Origin: a virus
Reading direction: 5' to 3' (one strand)
Virus record (IMG/VR): IMGVR_UViG_3300025771_000005
Span: 1 to 37,817 of that record
DNA length: 37,817 bases
Below are positions 23,831-31,044 of the stretch, in pieces (positions within the stretch are counted from its first letter, which is position 1; the number at the start of each line of letters is the position of its first letter). The position numbers and the translations under genes are program-made. The notes beneath the pieces are model-generated. The model had not been told where the DNA came from. It worked only from the letters and a program-made list of their open reading frames with translations, and did not search any database.

Positions 23831-23919
23831 ATAAATACGTAGTTTACGATCGGAATGGTAAGGTCGTGATTATTACAAGTAACAAGAGGATTGCAGAACA
23901 CTATGGCAACAATTCTTGA
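23824..23919 (+). CDS. Possible 31-residue micro-protein
   Basis: A GTG-start frame overlapping the previous gene by 7 bases and the holin start by 17. It encodes NKYVVYDRNGKVVIITSNKR, a beta-hairpin-like sequence that reads as genuine protein. The start codon is non-standard and the ribosome-binding site is weak (GGGGAA four bases before). Confidence 0.4.
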   Translation: MVNKYVVYDRNGKVVIITSNKRIAEHYGNNS

Positions 23920-24097
23920 CCAATGGCGCGTGTGGCCGCGCGCAATGATGTTAGTCCAGACAGTAGTATACATAAGGTGCATCGAATGGGCATTATCTCA
24001 ACCGGACTTGAGTACATCTCAAGCGGGCTTAATCAGTGTGGTTACTGGAGCCATGACTGGCACAGTAGCAGTTTTCATGGGAAAGGAAATCAAGTGA
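23903..24097 (+). CDS. Putative holin
   Basis: 64 residues from ATG 23903. The N-terminus ATILDQWRVWPRAMMLVQTV is followed by two membrane segments (MLVQTVVYIRCIEWAL and AGLISVVTGAMTGTVAVFMG). I associate the W-P-R-x-M...PDLSTSQAGLISVVTGA pattern with phage holins in this gene order. It directly precedes the endolysin, whose GTG overlaps its stop (GTGA), so the two are coupled. It would form the inner-membrane lesions that set lysis time. Confidence 0.75.
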   Translation: MATILDQWRVWPRAMMLVQTVVYIRCIEWALSQPDLSTSQAGLISVVTGAMTGTVAVFMGKEIK

Positions 24098-24525
24098 GAC
24101 ACATAGACAGCATTGGCATCCACTGCAGCGCGACACGCGCCAACTGGATGAAGGGGCATTCGACTGCCGATAAGGTCGCGGAGATACGCCGCTGGCATAC
24201 AGAGGAGCGCGGGTGGTCGGACATCGGCTACACGTATGTCATTGACCGCGACGGCACAGTCGCCGCAGCACGCCCCGTCACACGCACCCCAGCGCACGCA
24301 AAGGGACACAATAAGGGGTCAATCGGGATCTGTTTGCTCGGCGGACACGGCGGCGTTGCCGGCGATAGCTTCTTAGAAAACTTCACGCCAGAGCAAGACA
24401 AGGCGTTGCGTCGTCTGCTCGATGATCTGAAGGGCGAGTATCCAATAACATCTGTCTGGGGCCACAACGAAGTGAGCTCAAAGGCGTGTCCATGCTTTCA
24501 GGTAGAGCATTGGTTGCACGGCTAG
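24094..24525 (+). CDS. Endolysin: T7-lysozyme-like N-acetylmuramoyl-L-alanine amidase
   Basis: 143 residues from GTG 24094 with AAAGGA six bases upstream. Amidase_2 fold: IGIHCSAT (H10), WSDIGYTYVIDRDG (Y46), GHNKGSIGICLLGG and VWGHNEVSSKACPCF (H124, K130, C132). These correspond in order to the zinc ligands and catalytic Tyr/Lys of T7 lysozyme. It cuts the amide bond between muramic acid and the stem peptide. There is no signal peptide, so holin release is needed. T7 lysozyme also inhibits T7 RNA polymerase, but no phage RNA polymerase is present here. Confidence 0.93.
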   Translation: MRHIDSIGIHCSATRANWMKGHSTADKVAEIRRWHTEERGWSDIGYTYVIDRDGTVAAARPVTRTPAHAKGHNKGSIGICLLGGHGGVAGDSFLENFTPEQDKALRRLLDDLKGEYPITSVWGHNEVSSKACPCFQVEHWLHG

Positions 24526-24893
24526 TCATATGTCTCCCGCTGTTGCTTGGGGGTTGCTTGGGGTTGCCGTCTTTTCTCTCGCCGTCTGGTGGAGTGAGCG
24601 TGACCCCGATCGGCACGAACGTGGCGCGGGAGGTGGAGCAGAAAGTCGTAGGTCAGGAGACGACGTCTACCGCTGGTCGGGATATCGTGCAGACGGAGAC
24701 GATAAAAGAGGTTGAGCTTGGCCCAGCCGAAAACGTCACCGTCAACAATCAGGACATACCGATGTGGGTGATTTTACTGGCCATCATAGGCTGGCTTTTG
24801 CCTACGCCAACGCAGATGGGATTAGCGCTCTGGAACGCGATTTTGGTGTTGACCATGCCGCTCACTAAACTAAAAAGGCGCGGTGGGGAGTAA
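24492..24893 (+). CDS. Probable unimolecular spanin (lipoprotein with C-terminal membrane segments)
   Basis: 133 residues from ATG 24492 (AAAGG eight bases before), overlapping the endolysin by 34 bases. The lipoprotein signal LVICLPLLLGGC puts the lipidated Cys at 22; a periplasmic stretch of about 68 residues, rich in Val/Thr/Glu, follows. It ends in hydrophobic segments MWVILLAIIGWLLP (91-104) and LALWNAILVLTMPL (111-124) and a basic tail. An outer-membrane lipid anchor plus inner-membrane anchor in one chain is the u-spanin layout (as T1 gp11). Function is inferred from topology and position. Confidence 0.65.
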   Translation: MLSGRALVARLVICLPLLLGGCLGLPSFLSPSGGVSVTPIGTNVAREVEQKVVGQETTSTAGRDIVQTETIKEVELGPAENVTVNNQDIPMWVILLAIIGWLLPTPTQMGLALWNAILVLTMPLTKLKRRGGE

Positions 24894-24898
24894 AAGTC

Positions 24899-24924
24899 AA
24901 CCGCATACCACGGGCGGTTTTGTT
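24899..24924 (+). terminator. Terminator of the lysis operon
   Basis: Stem AACCGC/GCGGTT with a 9-base loop, running into TTTTGTT on the plus strand, six bases after the spanin stop. Outer GTCAA/TTGAC bases can also pair. Confidence 0.65.
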
Positions 24925-24964
24925 GACCCTCAGATAGCCCGACACTCTCTGGCTCCCCACACGA

Positions 24965-25321
24965 CTACTTCTCCTCATCATGCAGTATGCGGTGGCAGTT
25001 CGCACACAATACAATGCAGCGTTCCAGTGCTTCTTTCTGTGCGGCGCCAAAGCGACCGTTACGCACTAAGTCTGTGACACGCTGGTTGTCGTCGCTTTTT
25101 ATGACGTGATGAAAGTCGATCGCCGCCGGATGCGAGAACCCGCATTTAACGCAGGAAAGCGTCTCCTTCCACGCGCGGTATTCTTTGCGCTTGTTGCGGC
25201 GGTAGGTGTTAATTCTGTCTTGAATTTTCCTCTTATTTTTCTGGTAATACTTTTTGCGATACTCTTTATTGTACGCCTTCTGGCGCTCCTTATCTGCGTA
25301 GGGAATGGCTACATCCTCCAT
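24965..25321 (-). CDS. Small HNH endonuclease
   Basis: 118 residues. A very basic N-terminal half (DKERQKAYNKEYRKKYYQKN..) is followed by the HNH module: CVKCG (C57, C60), AIDFHHV (H71-H72) and LCANCHRILH (C106, C109, H110, H114). Domain order and size fit free-standing phage HNH proteins. The start lies just two bases after the T-run of a leftward terminator. It shares no obvious similarity with the HNH protein at 13019 outside the catalytic motif. Confidence 0.85.
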   Translation of the reverse strand: MEDVAIPYADKERQKAYNKEYRKKYYQKNKRKIQDRINTYRRNKRKEYRAWKETLSCVKCGFSHPAAIDFHHVIKSDDNQRVTDLVRNGRFGAAQKEALERCIVLCANCHRILHDEEK

Positions 25322-25322
25322 G

Positions 25323-25346
25323 AAAAAAGGCTCCCGTAAGAGCCTT
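25323..25346 (-). terminator. Leftward terminator immediately before the small HNH gene
   Basis: On the minus strand AAGGCTC pairs with GAGCCTT around a 6-base loop and is followed by a run of six T. It lies three bases after the stop of the upstream gene, so it ends the 26262-25350 transcript. Confidence 0.85.
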
Positions 25347-25349
25347 ATA

Positions 25350-25640
25350 TCATATTTTATGCTTGGAGCGAAATTCGTATAATCGTTGCAGAGTTATGTC
25401 GAGCTTTCTGGCTATCTGCCTGTTATCTTTACCAGCCGCTGCCATCTCCTTAATCACTTGGTAGTGGCGCTCATTACGCTTTCGGCCTCCCTTCTGGCCA
25501 GCCTCACGCTGCGCATTGCTCATGTTGACCTTTTTCTGCATGATGCGGTTTTCGTTACCGCACACTTCCTTGATGATGTCGATGCACATAAGCCAACGCT
25601 CTTCAGTTGGAAGCATTCCCCTTGGCCAAGTAAAACTCAT
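25350..25640 (-). CDS. Helix-turn-helix protein
   Basis: 96 residues from ATG 25640 with GGAGG seven bases upstream. The C-terminal MAAAGKDNRQIARKLDITLQRLYEFRSKHKI is a resolvase-type helix-turn-helix. The centre is basic (MSNAQREAGQKGGRKRNERHYQ), and the start (MSFTWPRGMLPTEERWLMCI) is unlike known domains. Probably DNA-binding; a regulator is the simplest guess. The start overlaps the stop of the upstream micro-gene (TAATG). Confidence 0.6.
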   Translation of the reverse strand: MSFTWPRGMLPTEERWLMCIDIIKEVCGNENRIMQKKVNMSNAQREAGQKGGRKRNERHYQVIKEMAAAGKDNRQIARKLDITLQRLYEFRSKHKI

Positions 25641-25738
25641 TAAAAGCCTCCAAATAAAAACACCTCGATCGCGCGGGCGATGCTGACGCCGCCTAGAGCG
25701 CACACGGTGACGATGACGAATGTATTAAGCTGTGACAT
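25640..25738 (-). CDS. 32-residue single-pass membrane micro-protein
   Basis: Reads SQLNTFVIVTVCALGGVSIA near its start: one hydrophobic helix of about 16 residues, then RAIEVFLFGGF. The ATG lies 14 bases inside the upstream gene and the stop overlaps the next ATG, so it sits in a coupled chain. Function unknown. Confidence 0.5.
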   Translation of the reverse strand: MSQLNTFVIVTVCALGGVSIARAIEVFLFGGF

Positions 25739-25958
25739 GGATACCAAGCTCCTTCTGCATCTGGCGCAGCTCTGCGCGGTCGTCTGATAGCAACGCCATC
25801 TCCATGCCGATGTCTGCGCTGACGCTGCCGCTGCGCACGCCCTTGATGTCGTTTAAACGGTCAATCTTAATCAGGCGCTTCTTGATGCGCTCGACAAGTT
25901 GCTCCATGCGTTCCTGCGGTGTGATGACGTATTCGCCAGTTGTGATATCGTATTTCAA
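25725..25958 (-). CDS. Small helical hypothetical protein with probable TTG start
   Basis: About 77 residues if started at TTG 25958, which overlaps the stop of the upstream micro-gene (TTGA) and has AGAGGA upstream. The sequence KYDITTGEYVITPQERMEQL leads into a coiled coil (VERIKKRLIKIDRLNDIKG, LLSDDRAELRQMQKELG). An ATG at the internal Met would lose the first strand. Function unknown. Confidence 0.55.
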   Translation of the reverse strand: MKYDITTGEYVITPQERMEQLVERIKKRLIKIDRLNDIKGVRSGSVSADIGMEMALLSDDRAELRQMQKELGIHVTA

Positions 25959-26050
25959 AACGGTGGTTCCTCTTCCTGTGTTGCTGGCGTCCACACGATG
26001 TCCACACCGTGCAGCGCCAAGATGAAATCGCGGAGCGTTACGCCCCACAT
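25955..26050 (-). CDS. 31-residue micro-protein
   Basis: MWGVTLRDFILALHGVDIVW followed by an acidic tail ending EEEPPF. Overlaps the upstream gene by 13 bases and is coupled to the next by TTGA. Amino-acid pattern and tight packing suggest it is real; no function known. Confidence 0.45.
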   Translation of the reverse strand: MWGVTLRDFILALHGVDIVWTPATQEEEPPF

Positions 26051-26262
26051 AGTTTTTTGTAATCGGCTAACGCGCTGTCGATGATTACGTTGTACGCCTC
26101 ATCAACCTGCGGCCATTCACCTTCCAAGTTTAATTTGATGTAAGCCGCTAAGCCGTGCATCAGCATGCTGCTGTCTGGCATTGTATGGTTGAACTTGATC
26201 ATTGCCTCTGCAAACGCATTGCCGAGCGATCCGATGATGCTGTGTGCTTCTGAAAGTGTCAT
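26038..26262 (-). CDS. Hypothetical protein, first of a leftward early-type operon
   Basis: 74 residues, helical (TLSEAHSIIGSLGNAFAEAM, LAAYIKLNLEGEWPQVDEAY, IIDSALADYKKL). A strong AGGAGG ribosome-binding site precedes the ATG. No family recognised. It heads the small-gene operon running to 25350. Confidence 0.6.
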   Translation of the reverse strand: MTLSEAHSIIGSLGNAFAEAMIKFNHTMPDSSMLMHGLAAYIKLNLEGEWPQVDEAYNVIIDSALADYKKLCGA

Positions 26263-26287
26263 GTGTACCTCCTCTGTACATACCCTC

Positions 26288-26296
26288 TGTTAACAC
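26288..26296. promoter_or_regulatory. TGTTAACAC motif upstream of leftward small-gene operon
   Basis: Nine bases identical to the core of the 23053 palindrome, 25 bases before the first gene at 26262. A related GTTAAC lies at 26443-26448, 23 bases before the rightward gene at 26472. Probable shared operator; no clear -35/-10 pair was found. Confidence 0.4.
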
Positions 26297-26315
26297 GGCG
26301 GTAACATATGTACAA

Positions 26316-26347
26316 GAAAAAAATGCCCCGCGCTTTCACGCAGGGCA
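26316..26347 (-). terminator. Terminator of the leftward structural operon
   Basis: On the minus strand TGCCC-T-GCG pairs with CGC-C-GGGCA (one mismatch) around a 6-base loop, then a run of seven T. It lies about 310 bases after the last leftward virion gene (stop at 26657), beyond the small rightward gene at 26472, and would insulate the operon starting at 26262. Confidence 0.8.
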
Positions 26348-26471
26348 GTACAGGGAGGCGAATGAGGAACATGGTGTGTCCTAAGCATTCCAGTGCACTA
26401 TATTTAGTTCCGGTTTGCTTTACAATCCCTACGCTGTTAAAAGTTAACTAGCATTTAACGGAGGATCTCTC

Positions 26472-26660
26472 ATGCTTACTGAAGAACAACGCGAACTCGT
26501 CCGCATCTTGAACCAGCCGCACCGTGTACACAACGTGCTGGCATTATTCCGGTCATGCGAAAAGGCGGCCACCCTTATCCAAGAACAAGCCGCCGAGATC
26601 GATGAGCTGAAGCAAGCGAAGCCGGCGCCGAAGAAGCGCGCGGCGAAGTCTGCGGATTAA
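26472..26660 (+). CDS. Small coiled-coil hypothetical protein
   Basis: 62 residues with GGAGG before the ATG. LTEEQRELVRILNQPHRVHN leads into helix SCEKAATLIQEQAAEIDELKQ and a basic, Ala/Pro/Lys tail (APKKRAAKSAD). The stop codon overlaps that of the convergent internal virion gene. It is isolated between two leftward operons, inside the path of leftward read-through, so it may be repressed late. No family recognised. Confidence 0.6.
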   Translation: MLTEEQRELVRILNQPHRVHNVLALFRSCEKAATLIQEQAAEIDELKQAKPAPKKRAAKSAD

Positions 26661-28615
26661 AAGTCTTCTTGGTTCATGCCAAGAGCTGCGCCCAGCGCCC
26701 CGCCGTACAACTCAGGTTGGACAAGCAATCTGCGGCGCAGCATTTCATCCTGCATTTGCCGACCAGATAAACGCTGCATTGCACGCTGTTGCTGCTGAGG
26801 TGTACGTGCAAACAAGATTTCAGACATCTGCTCTGCAACCGGCGCGCCAATACCTTGCGCACGCGTAGACAGTGCTCCAGCGGCTTGACGCACGGCCTCT
26901 CCACGACCACCTGCGATTAACTGCAATAGAGAGGCGGGGTCAACGCCCTGCTCAGCCATTTCTTGGATGTTGCGTTGCGTATCAGAGCCGCCAAGAACAC
27001 GACGCTGTGTGCGCATGATTGCGGCCTCTGCACGCATGTATTCTTCAAACTGATCAAACGATGCATCATCAGGAAACGCTTTGCGCAAAGCCTCACGCCG
27101 CTTCGGTGACCCAAACAAACGCTGCACGTAGTCTGTGCGATCGGAGCCAGATGCGATGTTGCGGATCTTGGTGATCATACCGACTTTCATCGCTTCAACT
27201 TCATCTGGCTTCATCTTGGCAACTTTACGCGCAAACTCTTGAGCTGTTAGTTTTTCATATGCATCGCCAACATCATATGCGCGGCGCATTTCAGAAAAGT
27301 CAGCGAACTGCGCGTCAGCTTTTTTAAAGGCGTCATTCAGGTCGCCAATCCTCGCCTTAAACTGATTGCGCACCGTGAGAACATCTTTTGCACGGTCATT
27401 AAGTTTGCCGGTCACACTATCTGTATTTGCGTTAATTACGCGATCGAGACCTTGCGCAATTTTCTGCAAATACATTGTTGGAACAGTTTCGCCAGACAGC
27501 GCAGTCTCTAAGTCTGGTATAACATCTTCACCAAGAGTGTCGGCGCGACTTTGTATAGCGGCAAACGCATCTTGGAACACCTTGCGATTTGCAAATGTGC
27601 GGAATGGCTCTGCCGGTATGTTTACATCGGCAGCCTCATACAAAGGCTGGAACTTTGCCGCTTGGGCTTCATATAAGTCGTCCAGATAATCCAATCCATA
27701 TGCGCCGGCAGCGTCCATCTTTTCAGCGGTAACATCTGCAATGCGCCCACCTTGCTCAACGCTTCGCTCCATCATGGCTTCAAGCACACCTGTGCGCGTC
27801 GCTGATGGCACCGCCTGTGCTGCGTACGCAGCCCCACGGGTTGCCTCACCGATGTCTGCTGGCATCATAGGGGCTCCTGCCGCTTGCGCCTTCTGTAGTC
27901 GCTCTAGTGCGCCTTGGGGAGTTAAACCCTCGCGCTCTAAGGCTGTGAGGGCGCGACGCTCTGCAAGCTGCGCTGCACGCTTTGGCCCCGTGAAGCCAAG
28001 CCCATCAATAACACGAGACCCTACGTCACCAGCTACCCCTGCAACGGCGGGCATTGCACCGCCTAGAGCGCCGCCTACAGCGGCACCTGTGGCTGCACTT
28101 TCTAGCCGTTTACCTAATCCGCCTTCACCTGCGCCAAATCCTGCCACAGCGCCCTCTGCAGCGCCTGCAGCAGCGCCACGTGCAGCTTGAACTCCCATCC
28201 CCGCTCTTGTGCCTGCCAAGCCCGCGCGAGCGGCTAGTCCAACTGGGCCAGCTAATGTGGGCGCGATGGCGCCCGTTATCTCTAGGCCAGTAGCTAGCGC
28301 AGGGCGTGCTTTCTTAAATTGCTTGAGGTCTTTACGCACTTCAGCCAAAATCTCATCGCGCTCACGGCCAGAGAATGTCGCACGAACATATGCCTCAGCC
28401 TCGTCACCAAAGCCCAGCGTAATACCCTGCGCAAGTGTTCTGGCTGCCCCAGATACCGTGGCTCTTGGCTTAGCTTTTGGAGTTGGCTCTGACCTTGCCT
28501 CTTGCGCTGTTCCTGCAAGCCTGTCAGCCATCTTACGAAATAGCGCAGCGTCGGCTTCGTTCCCACGAGCCTCAGCCTTTTCAGCCGCATCTAAGTATTC
28601 TTTGACCGTCGCCAT
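26657..28615 (-). CDS. Large internal virion / DNA-ejection protein
   Basis: 652 residues. The first about 110 residues are helical and charged. A Gly/Ala-rich hydrophobic region (about 105-200: TGLEITGAIAPTLAGPVGLA, AARGAAAGAAEGAVAGFGAG, ATGAAVGGALGGAMPAVAGV) looks membrane-inserting. Most of the remainder is alpha-helical, with YGLDYLDDLYEAQAAKFQPL, FKARIGDLNDAFKKADAQF and an Arg/Gln-rich end. This layout matches podovirus internal proteins ejected to build a conduit across the envelope. No lytic transglycosylase motif was seen. It is the last gene of the structural operon. Confidence 0.7.
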   Translation of the reverse strand: MATVKEYLDAAEKAEARGNEADAALFRKMADRLAGTAQEARSEPTPKAKPRATVSGAARTLAQGITLGFGDEAEAYVRATFSGRERDEILAEVRKDLKQFKKARPALATGLEITGAIAPTLAGPVGLAARAGLAGTRAGMGVQAARGAAAGAAEGAVAGFGAGEGGLGKRLESAATGAAVGGALGGAMPAVAGVAGDVGSRVIDGLGFTGPKRAAQLAERRALTALEREGLTPQGALERLQKAQAAGAPMMPADIGEATRGAAYAAQAVPSATRTGVLEAMMERSVEQGGRIADVTAEKMDAAGAYGLDYLDDLYEAQAAKFQPLYEAADVNIPAEPFRTFANRKVFQDAFAAIQSRADTLGEDVIPDLETALSGETVPTMYLQKIAQGLDRVINANTDSVTGKLNDRAKDVLTVRNQFKARIGDLNDAFKKADAQFADFSEMRRAYDVGDAYEKLTAQEFARKVAKMKPDEVEAMKVGMITKIRNIASGSDRTDYVQRLFGSPKRREALRKAFPDDASFDQFEEYMRAEAAIMRTQRRVLGGSDTQRNIQEMAEQGVDPASLLQLIAGGRGEAVRQAAGALSTRAQGIGAPVAEQMSEILFARTPQQQQRAMQRLSGRQMQDEMLRRRLLVQPELYGGALGAALGMNQEDF

Positions 28616-28616
28616 T

Positions 28617-29936
28617 TTAGTATCCTTTTAACTTGAGCTCGGCTAACTTTTCTTCTTGCTGCTCTAATTCTTCCATGAGTTGCTCATATGCGAACTGAAT
28701 GTTCTGCGCAGTTTGGCGAGGATTGTTTACTGCATCCATCGGGCCAGAAATCGCGCCGATCGCCTTCAGGTCAGCGTCAGAGAGCGTGCCAAGTTTTGCG
28801 CCAGTTGCCAAAATTGCTTGCAAGTTTTGGAACGTCATGATTGATGAAAACTGCTCAGCGAAAGACTGGAAGTCTCGAAACTGCTTCGTGTCAGGAACAA
28901 CACCTTGCCGCGTGATAAAGAAAGACGATGGGTCATATTCACCAGCCTTCAGGGAAGATAGCATTTGCTCAACGCTATCATATTTACCAGCCGCCGTGAG
29001 TGCGCGCTCAGCAACCCGTAACGCCTGTTCAGTTGACTGGATCTGCCCAGTCGCCTGCTCCAAGTCTATATCATACTCTTCTTTTACTGCTGTCGCCTTT
29101 GCAAGCTCATCCTGTTTAGTTTGCAACATCATCTTAAACTCGTCGACCAGACCAGCTTGCAAATATGTTGGCATTGCATTTTGCAGCGCAGCTATTTCCT
29201 GCTGTAAGCGTTCAGTCGTTGACATCTGCGTAGTATCGCCAGTCGGGGCTTGCTTCATTGGTGATAAGCCAGTTACGCCGATTAGTAGTGCATCAATCTT
29301 TGCCTGCTTAACTTGCTCTGCCTCTAGCTCTAACTGCGCTTGACGCTCCTTACGAGCCTGATCTGCACGCAAGGTAAAGTCTCTCATTAAGTTGCTAAAC
29401 GAACTTCCCTGCTTGCCCTGAAGCGCCATACCCGCGTCGCTAAGTGCGGCAAACGCAAGCATACGTCGCTGCGTCTTTGATAGATTGCTGTATGGGTCTT
29501 CCGGCTTTGCTGGCTGCTGTATTGTGTCTAACAGAGCGGGAGGCGTCTGGGTGAGGCCAAGCTGCTCAGGCGTCATCTGTGAGAATGCAGGCTGAAACGC
29601 GGAGGTGTCAGACTGGTTAACGGTAACTGGTGCAGGTTGATCCGCTTGGATCGCGTCTAAAACATTTTGCGTCTGAGCAACGTCTAAGCCAAGGTCACGT
29701 AACGCCGAGTAGTCGTTTGGATAAGATATGGGCATTTCTTCGGTTTGAATGGCTGCAGTCTGCGGCGTTGCAAATTCCATGGCTGCTGTTTCCGCCTGAC
29801 GTGCTAACTGTTCTTGCTCATTCATCTGCGCTGGGAAGAGTGCCCGTAGCTCTTGCTCAGTTGCCACGTCACCCGCGATTGCGTCGGTTAGATTTAGGCG
29901 GTCGATGTCTTCTTGTGTGAGTAGATACTGTTCCAT
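28617..29936 (-). CDS. Internal virion protein (helical)
   Basis: 439 residues, Gln/Ala/Glu-rich and mostly helical. The N-terminal third is low-complexity (QEDIDRLNLTDAIAGDVATE...). The middle holds SKTQRRMLAFAALSDAGMAL, a hydrophobic helix often seen in phage ejection proteins. Coiled coils follow (RKERQAQLELEAEQVKQAK and, at the C-terminus, QLMEELEQQEEKLAELK). Position between two other internal-type proteins supports the call. No catalytic motif. Confidence 0.65.
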   Translation of the reverse strand: MEQYLLTQEDIDRLNLTDAIAGDVATEQELRALFPAQMNEQEQLARQAETAAMEFATPQTAAIQTEEMPISYPNDYSALRDLGLDVAQTQNVLDAIQADQPAPVTVNQSDTSAFQPAFSQMTPEQLGLTQTPPALLDTIQQPAKPEDPYSNLSKTQRRMLAFAALSDAGMALQGKQGSSFSNLMRDFTLRADQARKERQAQLELEAEQVKQAKIDALLIGVTGLSPMKQAPTGDTTQMSTTERLQQEIAALQNAMPTYLQAGLVDEFKMMLQTKQDELAKATAVKEEYDIDLEQATGQIQSTEQALRVAERALTAAGKYDSVEQMLSSLKAGEYDPSSFFITRQGVVPDTKQFRDFQSFAEQFSSIMTFQNLQAILATGAKLGTLSDADLKAIGAISGPMDAVNNPRQTAQNIQFAYEQLMEELEQQEEKLAELKLKGY

Positions 29937-31042
29937 TACGCGTCTAGCTCCTGCTGTAGTCCGCCGTAGTTCACCATGCGGTATCCATCGTCACTGCGTA
30001 CAACTAGGTTCGGGTGAGTTTCCTCAAGCTCCTGAGCAATAACGCCAAAGCTGCTGCCCTCTAAGCCTTTAGACTTAGCAATGTCATTCCAGTCCCAAGT
30101 ATAGAAGTTTATACCGTTAGACGTGCTATGTGGCTGCACGTTTTCCTTTAGGCGCATGTCTGAGAACCCTAGCGCCGCGAAGCCCTCACCAGCTTTCCCA
30201 GCGGCAGCTAATATGTTCGCAAACTGCCCCATCGGATCGCGTTTTGTTGTTGTTCCCGTCGTTGTACCTAATCCCGCTGGGAAGGCTGATGCGCCGCCAG
30301 TCAACGCTGAGAATTGTGTAAGCGGGAATTGTTGCTGCGCTAGGTACTCCTGATACGCTGCGTCTAGCCCTTGCTGGCTAAGAAGACGCTGCGCTTCGCC
30401 TGCGCCCATCTGCGCGCCAAGTCCGGCAAGCTGCGTCTGGAACTGTGTCGCGCCCAATCCGGCAAGCTGGCCAGCCGCTCCGAGGCGCTGCGCCTGCTCT
30501 GCGCGTCGTGCGGCGTCTTCCGCCTGCTGACGTGCAACGGCCTGAGAGTAACCTTGCTGCTGAAGCTGCCCTAACGTTTGGCCCATGCCCACTTGGTATT
30601 CGCCCTCTAAGGCGCCGCGGTATACGTCGCCACGCGAACCAAAAGCGCCCGCCTTGGCGCGGGTGGCCGCCTCCGCCGTGCGTTGCTTTGCGCGCTGCGC
30701 TTCCATCGCAGCGATCGTGGGATCCATTACGCCGGCGGTGTATTCTTGCGCGTAACGTGCAACGTCTGCGGCGCGCTGCTCTGGAGTGCGTGCCTGCATG
30801 CCCGCTATTTCTTGGAATACACTACCAGCCTGACCGAATTGATCTGGGACGCCGAGTGCGCCGTAACCTGCTAACGCTTGCTCTTGCAGGCCAGTCATAC
30901 CCGCGACGCGTTCTCCGGTATACGGAGTGAACTCCATCCCCGCAATCTGGCCAGCCATTGGCATGAAGTATTGCTCCATGTAACGCTGCTGTAGCGGATC
31001 CATTGTCGAGGTTTGCGTCTGTGTTGTGCTACTCTTGCCCAC
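29936..31042 (-). CDS. Internal/tail protein with C-terminal S74 chaperone domain
   Basis: 368 residues. Residues 1-280 are a Gln/Ala/Gly-rich helical region (LQEQALAGYGALG, EAATRAKAGAFGSRGDVYRG, AVARQQAEDAARRAEQAQRL) like phage ejection or tail-needle proteins. From about 293 the sequence is FSDMRLKENVQPHSTSNGIN..FYTWDWND..GVIAQELEETHPNLV..VNYGGLQQELD, the intramolecular-chaperone (peptidase S74) pattern with its Asp-x-Arg-Leu-Lys-Glu start and conserved G-V-I-A-Q-E. This domain trimerises fibres and cleaves itself off. It is unusual on a helical, internal-type protein. Confidence 0.75.
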   Translation of the reverse strand: MGKSSTTQTQTSTMDPLQQRYMEQYFMPMAGQIAGMEFTPYTGERVAGMTGLQEQALAGYGALGVPDQFGQAGSVFQEIAGMQARTPEQRAADVARYAQEYTAGVMDPTIAAMEAQRAKQRTAEAATRAKAGAFGSRGDVYRGALEGEYQVGMGQTLGQLQQQGYSQAVARQQAEDAARRAEQAQRLGAAGQLAGLGATQFQTQLAGLGAQMGAGEAQRLLSQQGLDAAYQEYLAQQQFPLTQFSALTGGASAFPAGLGTTTGTTTKRDPMGQFANILAAAGKAGEGFAALGFSDMRLKENVQPHSTSNGINFYTWDWNDIAKSKGLEGSSFGVIAQELEETHPNLVVRSDDGYRMVNYGGLQQELDA

Positions 31043-31044
31043 GG

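Noticed and set aside
24094-24525. T7-type control of phage RNA polymerase by the lysozyme-like amidase
   Set aside because: No phage RNA polymerase gene is present, so only the lytic role is supported.
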